The notes: generated by a model not told the origin, from the letters alone. Shown: positions 8,999 through 18,408, numbered from the stretch's first letter. The stretch: DNA of 64,000 nt from Bradyrhizobium sp. AZCC 2262 (GCF_036924535.1 NZ_JAZHRT010000001.1:4650001-4714000), one strand, 5' to 3'. Translations and numbers: made by a program.

Positions 8999-9030
8999 GA
9001 AGGCCGGAGCCAACTCCGGCCTTCTGTTTT
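8999..9030 (+). terminator. Rho-independent terminator after the phosphate transporter
   Basis: An 11-base perfect stem (GAAGGCCGGAG / CTCCGGCCTTC) with loop CCAA is followed by TGTTTT. Confidence 0.9.
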
Positions 9031-9117
9031 CCACGAAGTGCCTGCCGCCCCGGCCGGCCTGCCGCACATCAGTATTCACACCACGCGACCCAAAAAGGTC
9101 TGCAGCCGGAGCCGCCC

Positions 9118-10044
9118 ATGACCAAAATGCCTCTCAACGGCGCCACACCGATTCACGATCGCATTCACGCGGAAATGCTCGACAGTTTCGACGAGGAACT
9201 GGAGCTCGAGATCGACGACGATCGCCTCGATGCGCTGACCAATGAATTCTCCGACCATACCGCGAAGGAGACCGTCGATCGGCGGGTCTACTTCAGGGAA
9301 TTATTCCGCCTTCAGGGCGAACTGGTGAAATTGCAGAGCTGGGTGCAGCACCAGAAGCTCAAGGTGGTGGTGATTTTCGAGGGTCGCGATTCCGCCGGCA
9401 AGGGCGGCGTCATCAAACGCATCACCCAAAGGCTCAATCCGCGGGTCTGCCGCGTCGCGGCGCTGCCGGCACCGAACGAGCGCGAGCGCACGCAATGGTA
9501 TTTCCAGCGTTACGTTTCGCATCTGCCGGCCGGCGGCGAGATCGTGCTGTTCGACCGCAGCTGGTACAACCGCGCCGGCGTCGAACGCGTGATGGGCTTC
9601 TGCACCGAAGACGACGTCAACGAATTCTTCCGGTCGGTACCGGAATTCGAGCGCATGCTCGTGCGTTCCGGAATCATCCTGATCAAATACTGGTTTTCCA
9701 TCACCGACGAGGAGCAGCATCTGCGCTTCACCATGCGGATCCACGATCCGCTCAAGCAGTGGAAGCTGAGCCCGATGGATGTCGAAGCGCGCAGCCGCTG
9801 GGAGCAATATACCAAGGCCAAGGAAGCGATGCTGGAGCATACCCACATTGCGGAAGCTCCCTGGCATGTGGTCGAGGCCGTCGACAAGAAGAGGGCGCGG
9901 CTGAACTGCATCGCGCATCTGCTCGAACAAATTCGCTACCAGGAAGTCACGCACGACCCGGTGGTTCTGCCGGCGCGGGTACGCAACCCGGATTATCACC
10001 GCGGGCCGGTTCCGCCCGAATTGTACGTGCCGGCGCGCTACTGA
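9118..10044 (+). CDS. ppk2: Polyphosphate kinase 2
   Basis: A 308-residue PPK2-family enzyme, which transfers phosphate between polyphosphate and nucleotides in the cytoplasm. The Walker A is FEGRDSAGKGG (about residues 88-97), Walker B is LFDRSWYNRAGVERVMGFC, and the lid region RVAALPAPNERERTQWYFQR and the KLSPMDVEARSRWEQYT segment are typical of class I PPK2. The ATG follows a ggag-like site. The N-terminal 50 residues are acidic and probably disordered. Neighbouring PiT transporter fits a link between phosphate uptake and polyphosphate. It converges with the patatin gene, whose stop is only 30 bases away. Confidence 0.93.
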   Translation: MTKMPLNGATPIHDRIHAEMLDSFDEELELEIDDDRLDALTNEFSDHTAKETVDRRVYFRELFRLQGELVKLQSWVQHQKLKVVVIFEGRDSAGKGGVIKRITQRLNPRVCRVAALPAPNERERTQWYFQRYVSHLPAGGEIVLFDRSWYNRAGVERVMGFCTEDDVNEFFRSVPEFERMLVRSGIILIKYWFSITDEEQHLRFTMRIHDPLKQWKLSPMDVEARSRWEQYTKAKEAMLEHTHIAEAPWHVVEAVDKKRARLNCIAHLLEQIRYQEVTHDPVVLPARVRNPDYHRGPVPPELYVPARY

Positions 10045-10074
10045 GCGCGCCGTCCCCGCTGCGCTCGCGCGATT

Positions 10075-11235
10075 TCAGTAGTCGCGCTCGCGGTGCACGT
10101 CGTGGATCACGATGCCCGTGCCCTGTTCCGGCAATTCCAGCCAGTCCCGACGCTTCAGCGTGCGGCGGGTGTCTTCCAGACCGCTTTGCCAATGCTCGCG
10201 CATCGACGTGGCCGAGAATTCATGATCCTTGGAATCGCCTTCATAGGCTTTCTGCTGATAGATCATCTGCAGGATCGTGATTTCCGGCAGGTCGGCGAGA
10301 CGGTCGCGCAAGGCGCGTTCATCGTCGCTGAGCCGGTCGTCCGGCACCTTCTGCAGCGCCTTGCAGAGATCGGTCTTGAGATTGTTCATCTGCTTGTAGA
10401 CATCGGTATTATGCCGGGTGCGGGACGAGTAGACGATGTCCTTGTGCCTCGCCAGCACCTCCTGGATGTCGCGGGGCAGCGCGCCGCGAGCGCTGAACAG
10501 GTCGACCTGAAACACCAGCGAATTCAGCCTGTCGTCCTGGTCCAATAGATGCTGCAGCGGGGTGTTGGAAACGATGCCGCCGTCCCAGAAATGATCGGTG
10601 CCGATCTTGACCATCGGCAGCGCCGGCGGCAACGCGCCACTTGCCATCACATGTTCGGGGCCGATCGCTTCGTTCTTGTTGTCGAAGTACAGGAAATTTC
10701 CGCTGAGCACGTTGACCGCGCCGACCGCGAAATGGACTTTGCGCGAATTGATGAGATCGAAGTCGACCAGTTCGACCAATGTTTCACGCAAGGGGCTGGT
10801 GTCGTAATAGCTGGTCGCGGTCCTGGCGCCGGCGAGGCTGAACCACGGATTGATGTCGTGAGGCTTGAAGAAGTCGGGCTGGCCGAGCGTGGTCGTCAGG
10901 AATGAACTCGCGAGGTTACGGGTCTTGCGGTAGATGTCGCCGTCCGGCGTATAGTGCCAAACCCTGCGCGCGGTAATGCGCTCCCAGAAGATTTGAAGCC
11001 GCTCCAGACGACGCTCGGGCGGATTGCCTGCGATGATCGCCGAATTGATCGCGCCGATCGACACCCCACACACCCAGTCCGGCTCGATGCCCGCTTCGTG
11101 CAGCGCCTGATAGACCCCGACCTGATAGGCGCCGAGCGCCCCGCCGCCCTGCAGCACCAGCGCGATCCTGTCGCAGCGATCGGGCCGCCAGCCGGGAGCG
11201 GTGGAAGTGGCTGAATGTGGTGCGCGCGCGTCCAT
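10075..11235 (-). CDS. Patatin-like phospholipase family protein (DUF3734 type)
   Basis: A 386-residue patatin-fold hydrolase. The oxyanion loop is LVLQGGGALGAYQVGVYQAL, the nucleophile serine is in GVSIGAINSA, and the dyad aspartate is in FWDGGIVSNTP. The C-terminal third (DIVYSSRTRHNTDVYKQMNN) matches the DUF3734 extension seen in proteins encoded next to 3-hydroxybutyrate dehydrogenase. Start chosen at MDARAPHSATS (11235); an in-frame codon at 11298 would add 21 poorly conserved residues. It is divergent from bdhA and adc, so a role in polyhydroxybutyrate or lipid turnover is inferred, not shown. Confidence 0.88.
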   Translation of the reverse strand: MDARAPHSATSTAPGWRPDRCDRIALVLQGGGALGAYQVGVYQALHEAGIEPDWVCGVSIGAINSAIIAGNPPERRLERLQIFWERITARRVWHYTPDGDIYRKTRNLASSFLTTTLGQPDFFKPHDINPWFSLAGARTATSYYDTSPLRETLVELVDFDLINSRKVHFAVGAVNVLSGNFLYFDNKNEAIGPEHVMASGALPPALPMVKIGTDHFWDGGIVSNTPLQHLLDQDDRLNSLVFQVDLFSARGALPRDIQEVLARHKDIVYSSRTRHNTDVYKQMNNLKTDLCKALQKVPDDRLSDDERALRDRLADLPEITILQMIYQQKAYEGDSKDHEFSATSMREHWQSGLEDTRRTLKRRDWLELPEQGTGIVIHDVHRERDY

Positions 11236-11344
11236 GGCAATACCCCGCGAGAAACGAAATGAAGGATCGCCCCGCAGAATCCAGGGCAGCGGTGACACCG
11301 GTATGACAATGCGCAGGCACCGTGCTCACGCGCATCGGCCGCTG

Positions 11345-11356
11345 TCACACGTGTGA
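11345..11356. promoter_or_regulatory. Palindrome between the patatin and bdhA genes, possible operator
   Basis: TCACACGTGTGA is a perfect 12-base palindrome in the divergent intergenic region, 122 bases upstream of bdhA. No specific regulator can be named. Confidence 0.35.
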
Positions 11357-11477
11357 AGAAAATGTCTCACATTGCTGTCGCCGACCATCGCTAGCAATTG
11401 CGCATTGCGGCCGACGAGGCACCTGCAATCGCACGGCCTCGTGCGGGCATTTCATTCTCATCCGAAGAGTCATTGCC

Positions 11478-12260
11478 ATGTTTTCCGGAAAATCCGCCAT
11501 CGTGACCGGTTCGACCAGCGGAATTGGTCTCGGCATTGCGCGCGGCCTCGCCGCCGGCGGCGCGAACGTCATGCTGAACGGGTTCGGCGACTCGCATGAG
11601 ACCGAGACCATTCGCCAGGACCTCGCCAACGGTCACAACATCAAGGTGCTCTATAGCGGGGCCAACATGGCCGACGACAACGAAATCGCCGGCATGATCG
11701 CGGAAGCCGAGGATGCGTTCGGCGGCGTCGATATCCTGATCAACAATGCCGGGATCCAGTACGTCGCTCCGATCGAGGAATTCCCGGTCGAGAAATGGAA
11801 TGCGATCCTCGCCATCAACCTTTCCAGCGCATTCCACGCCACGCGCCTCGCGGTACCCGGCATGAAGAAGAAGTCGTGGGGTCGGATCGTCAACATCGCC
11901 TCGGCGCACGCGCTGGTCGCCTCCCCCTTCAAGTCGGCCTATGTCGCCGCCAAGCACGGTATCGCCGGCCTGACCAAGACCGCGGCGCTCGAACTTGCCG
12001 AACACGGCATCACCGTCAATGCGGTCTGCCCCGGCTACGTCATGACGCCGCTGGTGGAGAAGCAGATCCCCGAACAGGCCAAGGCGCGCGGCATCACCGA
12101 GCAGCAGGTGATCTCCGACGTCCTGCTCGCGGCCCAGCCGACCAAGCGCTTCGTCACCGTGGAAGAGCTGTCGGCGCTGGTGAACTTTCTCTGCACCGAC
12201 AACGCCCGGTCGATCACGGGGACTGCGCTGCCGGTCGACGGCGGCTGGACCGCTCACTGA
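11478..12260 (+). CDS. bdhA: 3-hydroxybutyrate dehydrogenase
   Basis: A 260-residue short-chain dehydrogenase that interconverts D-3-hydroxybutyrate and acetoacetate with NAD. The cofactor motif is TGSTSGIG (residues 10-17), then NNAG, the catalytic SAHALVASPFKSAYVAAKHG carries the Ser-Tyr-Lys triad, and ITGTALPVDGGWTAH is the typical C-terminus. The pattern NAVCPGYVMTPLVEKQIPEQ is diagnostic of the BdhA subfamily. Start at 11478 gives the family length; an upstream extension in the same frame is not conserved. adc follows after 18 bases, so the two form an operon converting hydroxybutyrate to acetoacetate and then acetone. Confidence 0.94.
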   Translation: MFSGKSAIVTGSTSGIGLGIARGLAAGGANVMLNGFGDSHETETIRQDLANGHNIKVLYSGANMADDNEIAGMIAEAEDAFGGVDILINNAGIQYVAPIEEFPVEKWNAILAINLSSAFHATRLAVPGMKKKSWGRIVNIASAHALVASPFKSAYVAAKHGIAGLTKTAALELAEHGITVNAVCPGYVMTPLVEKQIPEQAKARGITEQQVISDVLLAAQPTKRFVTVEELSALVNFLCTDNARSITGTALPVDGGWTAH

Positions 12261-12278
12261 GAATAAGGGGGATTTTCG

Positions 12279-13052
12279 ATGCGCAAGGCAGACGTGCTCA
12301 AGCTTCCGTCGATGCCGATGGCCGGTCCAAGCTATCCGGCGGGACCGTATCGCTTCATCAACCGGGAATTCCTGGTCATCAGCTACGAGACCGATCCCGA
12401 CCTGATCCGCGCCGGCCTGCCCGAACCGCTGGAGCCGGTCGAGCAACCGGTCGTGCATTACGAATGGATCAAGATGCCTGACAGCTCCGGTTTCGGCAGC
12501 TACACCGAATCCGGGCTGGTGATCCCTGCGCGGCTCAATGGCGAAGAGGTCAATTTCGTCTCCCAGATGTATCTCGACGATGATCCGCCGATCGCAGCCG
12601 GCCGCGAGATCTGGGGCTTTCCGAAGAAATACGCCCACCCGAAGCTCGAGGTGGTCAAGGATACGCTGACCGGCACCCTCGAATATGCCGGCCAGCTCGT
12701 CGCCATGGGGACCATGGGCTACAAGCATGAATCGATGGCCGGCAACGGCGAGATAACCCGCGCCACCCTGTCGAAGACCCAGATCAATCTCAAGCTGATC
12801 CCCGGTGTCGATGGCCGCGCCGAAGTCTGCCAGCTCGTCGCCATCAACCTGACCGATATCGTCGTCAAAGGTTCATGGATCGGCCCGGGCCGGCTTCACC
12901 TCGTGCCCCATGTCAACGCGCCGGTGGCCGATTTTCCGGTCCGGCGTGTCGTCGGCGCGCATCATTTTCTCGCCGACCTGACGCTGCCCTATGGCCGCGT
13001 CGTTTACGACTACAACAAGCAAGACGAAGACCTGGCGGAAGCCGCAGAATAA
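12279..13052 (+). CDS. adc: Acetoacetate decarboxylase
   Basis: A 257-residue cytoplasmic enzyme that decarboxylates acetoacetate to acetone and CO2 through a Schiff base. The active-site motif REIWGFPKKYAHPKL places the Schiff-base lysine at K116, with K117 beside it, and glutamates expected to line the pocket are in VHYEWIK and SYTESGL. Length is close to the clostridial enzyme. The Shine-Dalgarno is aagggggatttt before ATG 12279. It is the second gene of the bdhA-adc unit. Some members of the superfamily act on other keto acids, so the exact substrate is inferred from the neighbour. Confidence 0.92.
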   Translation: MRKADVLKLPSMPMAGPSYPAGPYRFINREFLVISYETDPDLIRAGLPEPLEPVEQPVVHYEWIKMPDSSGFGSYTESGLVIPARLNGEEVNFVSQMYLDDDPPIAAGREIWGFPKKYAHPKLEVVKDTLTGTLEYAGQLVAMGTMGYKHESMAGNGEITRATLSKTQINLKLIPGVDGRAEVCQLVAINLTDIVVKGSWIGPGRLHLVPHVNAPVADFPVRRVVGAHHFLADLTLPYGRVVYDYNKQDEDLAEAAE

Positions 13053-13205
13053 CGGCGAATGACACACTGCTGTAACAGGGGTGTCATTCTATGAAGCCTA
13101 TTGGGGGGCTGGCGGCGGTCGAACGGCTGCCTCCAGAACCTGATTTGTCCTTGTGGTGGGCGCACCCCGTGATTTTGGCGTGCGACAACGTTTCTGCGGT
13201 GTTCG

Positions 13206-14243
13206 ATGCGAGGTGATACGTCAGTTGCCGATGCCATCGCCGCCAGCGACACGGCGCGGTCGCCGCTCATGTCGGTCCCGGGCCTCGTCTGGGCGTTCCG
13301 CATCCATTCGGACGGTACCCCGGAATCGCTCCCGATCGACCAGCCGATTGCGCTTTCCCATGACGGGCTGCTCTGGCTGCACTTCAACCTGGCCGATGCC
13401 CGCGCGCTGCAGTGGCTGACCGCCGCCAACCTCCAGGTTCCGGCCCTGGCGCGCGGTCTGCTGCTGTCAAAGGACACTTACCAGCAGCTTCATACCGTCG
13501 ATGACTGCGTCTACGGCGTGATCTCCGATCTGTTGCGCGACGTCGGTGAGGCGACCGAGGATACCGGATATCTCCGCTTCGTCATGACCGAGCAGATCCT
13601 GGTCAGCGGCCGGCATCATGCGCTGTGCGCGGTCGACGCCACCCGCCGCGCGCTCGAGGCGGGCCGCCGGATCGAAAGCGCGGCTGCGTTGATGGAGACG
13701 ATCGTCGAGCATGTCGCCGACACCATGGACGGCATCGCCGATCGCGTGGCGCAGGCCCTCGACGAGGTCGAGGAGCAGGTGCTGTCGGACAGCGCGAAGG
13801 ATCCGCGCCAAACCCTCGGCCGGCTGCGGCGCACCTGCGGCCGCCTGCACCGGCAGTTGTCGGGCCTGCGGATCGTGTTCCACCGGTTCGAGCAGAAACA
13901 TCTCGACGATCTGAAGCCCGCCTTGCGGCTCCGCGCTGGCAAGCTCGCCCAGCGGCTCGACGGCCTCGACCACACCATCGTCGAGATGCGCGAGCGCAGC
14001 CGATTGCTGCAGGAAGAGCTGCACCTGAAGATCGAGGAACAGGGCAACAACAATATCCGGGTGCTCTCGGTGCTGACGGCGCTGCTGATGCCGCCGACCC
14101 TCATCACCGGCATTTTCGGCATGAATACCAAGGGACTGCCGTTCACCGATCTCGAAACGGCCTTCCTGTGGGCTTCATTGCTCTTGGTTCTGTCGTCGGT
14201 CGCCGCTTATTTCATCATGAAGCGCATCGGGATCATCAGGTAG
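13206..14243 (+). CDS. CorA/ZntB-family divalent cation transporter
   Basis: A 345-residue CorA-superfamily protein. A long N-terminal cytoplasmic domain with helices (QALDEVEEQVLSD, LQEELHLKIEEQGNNNIRVL) leads to two C-terminal membrane segments. The signature GMN is in LITGIFGMNTKGLPF and is followed by the last helix and a basic tail (MKRIGIIR). The lack of the usual CorA YGMNF ending and the total length favour ZntB-like zinc transport, but magnesium or other metals are possible. The start could also be the ATG at 13269. It precedes the porin gene by about 20 bases, so the pair may be co-transcribed. Confidence 0.88.
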   Translation: MRGDTSVADAIAASDTARSPLMSVPGLVWAFRIHSDGTPESLPIDQPIALSHDGLLWLHFNLADARALQWLTAANLQVPALARGLLLSKDTYQQLHTVDDCVYGVISDLLRDVGEATEDTGYLRFVMTEQILVSGRHHALCAVDATRRALEAGRRIESAAALMETIVEHVADTMDGIADRVAQALDEVEEQVLSDSAKDPRQTLGRLRRTCGRLHRQLSGLRIVFHRFEQKHLDDLKPALRLRAGKLAQRLDGLDHTIVEMRERSRLLQEELHLKIEEQGNNNIRVLSVLTALLMPPTLITGIFGMNTKGLPFTDLETAFLWASLLLVLSSVAAYFIMKRIGIIR

Positions 14244-14263
14244 CCTGGTCACGGGGCGGGACC

Positions 14264-15652
14264 ATGCGGATGCGCAGATTGGCGGTGGCGGCAGCGTGTG
14301 TTGTGGGCGCCACGGCGAGCCCAAGCGCGTTCGCCGGCGCCAAGGACGAAAATGCCGCCGAATGGCTGGCCCCGAAATGGCTCAACGAATGGCATGACGG
14401 GCTTGCGGCCAAGGGGTTGAATTTCGGCGCCGTCTGGATCGGCGACAACATCACCAATGTCTCGGGAGGATCGAGCCGCGGCGCCATCCATTTCGGCCGG
14501 TTTGATCTCTCCGTCGACGGCGACCTCGAGAAACTGGTCGGCTGGACCGGCGGCAAATTCTACGTCAACGCGCTCGGCATCTACGGCCGCGGTCTGTCGC
14601 GCAACTATGTCCACAACCTCGCCACCATCAGCGAGATCGAGGCCCTGCCCGAGGCCCGCCTCTACAATGCGTATTTCGAGCAAGGCTTCTACAGCAACGC
14701 GCTCAACTTCCGGATCGGGCAGCAGGCGGCCGACGTCGAGTTCTTCGACAGCCAGACCGACGACCTCTTCATCAACGGCACGTTCGGCTGGCCGGCGAAC
14801 AAGGCCAACAATCTTCCCTCCGGGGGTCCGGCGCCGCCGATCGCGGTGCCCGGCATTCGCGTCAAGGCCACCCTGTCGGACCAGGTCACCGTGTTCGGCG
14901 CGGTGTTTAACGGCAATGCCGCGCGGCCGGGCGACGGCGACCCGCAGCTCCGCGACAATCATGGCCTTGCGTTCCGAGTCAACGATCCGCCGTGGCTTAT
15001 CGGCCAGGTGCGCCTGAGCTATGACCTCGATTTCGGCAGGGGTCCGCTGGCCGGCAATTTCACGCCGGGCGGCTGGTATCACACCGGACAGTTCGACGAT
15101 CAGCGCTTTACCGCGCAAGGCGCCTCGATCGCCGATCCCAATGGCTCCGGCATCGCCGCAAAACTTGGCGGCAATTTCGGCATCTTTGCCGTCGTCGAGC
15201 AGACGCTCTACCGGCCGCCATCGGTGACCGAGAAGGGCGTGTCGGCGTCATTGCCGGGGGTGACGGGTTTCGCGCGGATCGCCTACAGCCCGCCGGATCG
15301 AAATCTGATCGACCTCTATATCGACGGCGGCATCGGCGTCAGCGGCCTGGCCCCCGGCCGCCCGCTCGACCGGTTCGGGATGGCGGTGGCCTATATGCGG
15401 ATTTCAGATTCGGCGCGAAATCTCGATCGCGACAGCCAGTTCTTTGCCGGCCTGCCGAGCCCGGTGCGCAGCAACGAGACGCTACTCGAACTGATCTACG
15501 AGGCTCACCTCAAGCCCGGATGGCTGCTGGCGCCGTATTTTCAGTATGTCTGGCGTCCATCCGGCGGCATCCCCAACCCCAGCGATCCGAGCGGCATCTC
15601 CCGGATCGGGGACGCCGCCGTGTTCGGCGTGACCACCACGCTCAGATATTAA
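14264..15652 (+). CDS. Outer-membrane porin, carbohydrate-selective OprB family
   Basis: A 462-residue outer-membrane beta-barrel. The signal peptide is MRMRRLAVAAACVVGATASP... with cleavage near SAFAGA. The mature part is rich in alternating aromatic and polar strands (KFYVNALGIYGRGLS, LYNAYFEQGFYSNALNFRIG, WLLAPYFQYVWRPSGG) and ends in LRY, a terminal aromatic residue as in porins. The mid segment NFTPGGWYHTGQFDD and the C-terminal FQYVWRPSGG match OprB-type porins. Start at 14264 is chosen for its signal peptide and the gggcggg site upstream. Substrate is unknown; the adjacent cation transporter does not define it. Confidence 0.88.
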   Translation: MRMRRLAVAAACVVGATASPSAFAGAKDENAAEWLAPKWLNEWHDGLAAKGLNFGAVWIGDNITNVSGGSSRGAIHFGRFDLSVDGDLEKLVGWTGGKFYVNALGIYGRGLSRNYVHNLATISEIEALPEARLYNAYFEQGFYSNALNFRIGQQAADVEFFDSQTDDLFINGTFGWPANKANNLPSGGPAPPIAVPGIRVKATLSDQVTVFGAVFNGNAARPGDGDPQLRDNHGLAFRVNDPPWLIGQVRLSYDLDFGRGPLAGNFTPGGWYHTGQFDDQRFTAQGASIADPNGSGIAAKLGGNFGIFAVVEQTLYRPPSVTEKGVSASLPGVTGFARIAYSPPDRNLIDLYIDGGIGVSGLAPGRPLDRFGMAVAYMRISDSARNLDRDSQFFAGLPSPVRSNETLLELIYEAHLKPGWLLAPYFQYVWRPSGGIPNPSDPSGISRIGDAAVFGVTTTLRY

Positions 15653-15706
15653 CAGCCGCAGTGCGGACCGGGACAACTTCACGTCCAGCCTTAGCTGCAA
15701 ATAGAG

Positions 15707-15733
15707 AAGGCCTGCCGTGAAGATGCAGGCCTT
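15707..15733. terminator. Bidirectional terminator hairpin between porin and amidohydrolase genes
   Basis: AAGGCCTGC (15707-15715) and GCAGGCCTT (15725-15733) form a 9-base perfect stem between two convergent genes. The U-tracts are short, so termination strength is uncertain. Confidence 0.6.
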
Positions 15734-15780
15734 TCCTGATTTGCCGTCGAACTTGGCAAGCGATCGAAGATTAACGATGT

Positions 15781-15877
15781 GGAGTTCGGTTCTGTGAAGC
15801 AGAACCGAACTCCAGTTTTCAATTTTGACGCGTTTTCTTGACGCGAACCGGCGACCACTTCGCTCGAAAACGCTATG
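15781..15877. repeat. Dispersed repeat family, copy 1
   Basis: A perfect hairpin (GGAGTTCGGTTCTG / CAGAACCGAACTCC, 15781-15813) is followed by the family core tttgacgcgttttcttgacg, then ccacttcgctcgaaaacg and ctatg. The element contains the stop codon of the adjacent amidohydrolase. Other copies are at 46575, 54105 and 55321. Confidence 0.9.
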
Positions 15878-17045
15878 CAGCCGCCAGCTTGTTCTCGACC
15901 AGCTTGATCCAGTACGACGTGCCGTACACGATCGCCTCGTCGTTGAAATCATAGGCGGGGTGATGGAGCCCCGCGCTATCGCCATTGCCGCAGAAGATGA
16001 AGGCGCCCGGCCTTGCCTCCAGCATATAGGCGAAATCCTCCGCGCCCATCAGCGGCGGGCATTCGTGAACGTTCTGGGCGCCGGCCACGTCTTTGGCCAC
16101 CTGCGTGGCGAAGTCGGTTGGCTCGGCGTGATTTTTGGTCACGGGATAGCCGCGCTCGTAAACCAGGTCGATCTTGGCGCCGGTCATTTTGGCTACGCCC
16201 TCGCACACCTCGCGGACGCGCCGCTCGACCGTTTCGCGGACTTCCGGCGTCAGCGTCCGCACGGTGCCGCGGAGTTCGGCGGTCTGCGGGATCACGTTGC
16301 GCGCGTTGCCAGCGTGGAACTCGCAGATCGAGATCACGGCCGAATCCAGGGGATCGATGGTCCTTGAGACGATCGACTGCAGGGCGGTGATCAACTGCGA
16401 GCCGACCAGCACGGAATCGATGCACTTGTTCGGGCGCGCAGCGTGGCCGCCGAGCCCTTCGATCTTGATGTCGATCGAGTCGGTCGCGGCCATGACCGGA
16501 CCGGGGCGGATGGCAAAGGAGCCGACCGGAATCCCCGGGCCATTATGCATGCCATAGACCTGCTCGATGCCGAACCGGTCCATCAGCCCGTCCTTGATCA
16601 TGGCGGCGGCGCCCGCCCCGCCCTCCTCGGCCGGCTGGAAGATCACGACCGCATCGCCGGCGAAATTCCGCGTCTCGGCAAGATAGCGGGCCGCGCCCAG
16701 CAGCATGGCGGTGTGACCGTCATGGCCGCAGGCATGCATCAGGCCCGGCGTTTTGGAGGCATGGGGCAGATTGGTCGCTTCCTCGATCGGCAGCGCGTCC
16801 ATGTCGGCGCGAAGCCCGATCACGTTGATTTCGCCCTTGCCGGGCTGCTTGCCCTTGATGACGCCGACGACGCCGGTCTTGCCGAGGCCGGTCGCGACCT
16901 CGTCGCAACCAAATTCGCGCAAGCGGTCTGCCACGAATGCTGCGGTGCGGTGGACTTCATACAGCAATTCGGGGTTTTCATGGATATCGCGGCGCCAGGC
17001 CTGAATATCGGGTTGCAGATCGGCGACGCGGTTGACGATGGGCAT
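15873..17045 (-). CDS. M20-family amidohydrolase (hippurate/N-acyl amino acid hydrolase type), copy 1
   Basis: A 390-residue cytoplasmic M20D metallohydrolase. Metal ligands are visible in GLRADMDALPIEE, MHACGHDGHTAMLLGAA, FQPAEEGGAGAAAMIKDG and the C-terminal FCGNGDSAGLHHPAYDFNDE. The dimerisation domain carries GGHAARP. Related enzymes remove acyl groups from amino acids or hippurate; the substrate here is not known. A second gene with almost the same sequence lies at 22055-23227, with an ABC importer operon between them. The stop codon lies inside a dispersed repeat. The 30 bases upstream of the ATG also resemble those upstream of the second copy, so the duplication included promoter sequence. 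Confidence 0.92.
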   Translation of the reverse strand: MPIVNRVADLQPDIQAWRRDIHENPELLYEVHRTAAFVADRLREFGCDEVATGLGKTGVVGVIKGKQPGKGEINVIGLRADMDALPIEEATNLPHASKTPGLMHACGHDGHTAMLLGAARYLAETRNFAGDAVVIFQPAEEGGAGAAAMIKDGLMDRFGIEQVYGMHNGPGIPVGSFAIRPGPVMAATDSIDIKIEGLGGHAARPNKCIDSVLVGSQLITALQSIVSRTIDPLDSAVISICEFHAGNARNVIPQTAELRGTVRTLTPEVRETVERRVREVCEGVAKMTGAKIDLVYERGYPVTKNHAEPTDFATQVAKDVAGAQNVHECPPLMGAEDFAYMLEARPGAFIFCGNGDSAGLHHPAYDFNDEAIVYGTSYWIKLVENKLAAA

Positions 17046-17240
17046 GGGACTTCTCTGGCCTCAAAGGTTGGAACGCTAGGGCTTCTGTAGCATGCAAGCG
17101 ACGGTCCACCCAGCACTATGCCGCAGAGCCCCCATCCACCCGGGCGCTTGACCGGCCAGGGCCGGAAAACCCGGCGAAGCTTGGGGGCCCCAAAGTGAAG
17201 GATTCCCCCTCACCAGTTGAAAAGTGGCCAACCACCGGCA

Positions 17241-18332
17241 TTAGATGGCCGCCTCGGTCTGCGCGTCGAAAACGTGAAGCCTGGAACGCCGCATGGCAAC
17301 GCGCAGCTTGTCGGCCACCCTCACCCTCGCGGTCGGCTCGACGCTCGCCACCATGATATTCTCGCCGACCTTCATGTCGAGCAGGATTTCCGAGCCGAGT
17401 TGCTCGACCACCTCAATCACAGCATCGAAGCACGGGTGGTCGAGATCAGCGCTACCCGCCACGGTGAGGTCCTCCGGCCGCACACCGAGTATGACCTCGC
17501 GCCCGATATGGCCGCGCAGGCGCTGCGCGATCTCGTCCGGCAGCTTGATGCGCAGGCCGGAGTTCTCGGCGATCAGCGATCCGTCCGCCTCGGTCACCGT
17601 AACGGCGGCGAAATTCATGGCCGGGGAGCCGATGAAGCCGGCGACGAACTTGTTGGCGGGCTGATTATACAGCTCGAGCGGCTCCCCCACCTGCTGCACC
17701 ACGCCGTCCTTCATGACGACGACCCGGTCACCCAGCGTCATCGCCTCGACTTGATCGTGGGTAACGTAGATGGCGGTGGTGCCGAGACGCAGATGCAGCT
17801 TCTTGAGCTCAACGCGCATCTGCACCCGCAGCTTGGCATCGAGGTTCGACAGCGGCTCGTCGAACAGGAACACGCGGGGGTGGCGCACGATGGCACGGCC
17901 CAAAGCCACCCGCTGGCGCTGACCGCCGGAGAGCTGCCGCGGCTTGCGCATCAGCAATTCGCCGATGCCGAGGATGTCGGCCGCGTCGCGCACGCGCTTC
18001 TCAATCTCGGGCCTTTCGAATTTGCGCATCTTCAAGCCGAATGCCATGTTGTCGTATACGCTCATATGCGGATAGAGCGCGTAGTTCTGGAACACCATGG
18101 CGATGTCGCGATCCATGGGCGCAAGTGCGTTGATCACGTTGCCGTCGATTGAGATATCGCCGGAGCTGATTGCTTCCAGCCCGGCGATCATCCTGAGCGT
18201 CGTGGTCTTGCCGCAGCCGGACGGTCCGACGAACACCACGAACTCCTTGTCGCGGATCTGCAGATTGACGTCTTTGACAGCGTGCACGCTGTCAAAGAAC
18301 TTGTTGATCCCCTTGAGGACGACCTGGCCCAT
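17241..18332 (-). CDS. ABC transporter ATP-binding protein (MalK/UgpC type)
   Basis: A 363-residue ATPase of a CUT1-type importer. Walker A is GPSGCGKTT, the Q-loop is VFQNYALYPHM, the signature is LSGGQRQRVALGRA, and Walker B is VFLFDEPLSNLDA, followed by the switch histidine in YVTHDQVEAMTLGDRV. The C-terminal regulatory OB-fold (about 240-363, with VILGVRPEDLTV) is typical of MalK/UgpC. Start chosen at MGQVVLKGINKFF; the frame extends a further 14 codons upstream without conservation. It is the last gene of the leftward importer operon and lies 76 bases after the inner permease gene. Confidence 0.93.
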   Translation of the reverse strand: MGQVVLKGINKFFDSVHAVKDVNLQIRDKEFVVFVGPSGCGKTTTLRMIAGLEAISSGDISIDGNVINALAPMDRDIAMVFQNYALYPHMSVYDNMAFGLKMRKFERPEIEKRVRDAADILGIGELLMRKPRQLSGGQRQRVALGRAIVRHPRVFLFDEPLSNLDAKLRVQMRVELKKLHLRLGTTAIYVTHDQVEAMTLGDRVVVMKDGVVQQVGEPLELYNQPANKFVAGFIGSPAMNFAAVTVTEADGSLIAENSGLRIKLPDEIAQRLRGHIGREVILGVRPEDLTVAGSADLDHPCFDAVIEVVEQLGSEILLDMKVGENIMVASVEPTARVRVADKLRVAMRRSRLHVFDAQTEAAI

Positions 18333-18408
18333 TCGCTTCCACCTGCCTCCCAACGGCCTATGCGCGATCTGCATGCGCGCTTTCGAATCCCCTTGATCCG
18401 TGGTGCTG

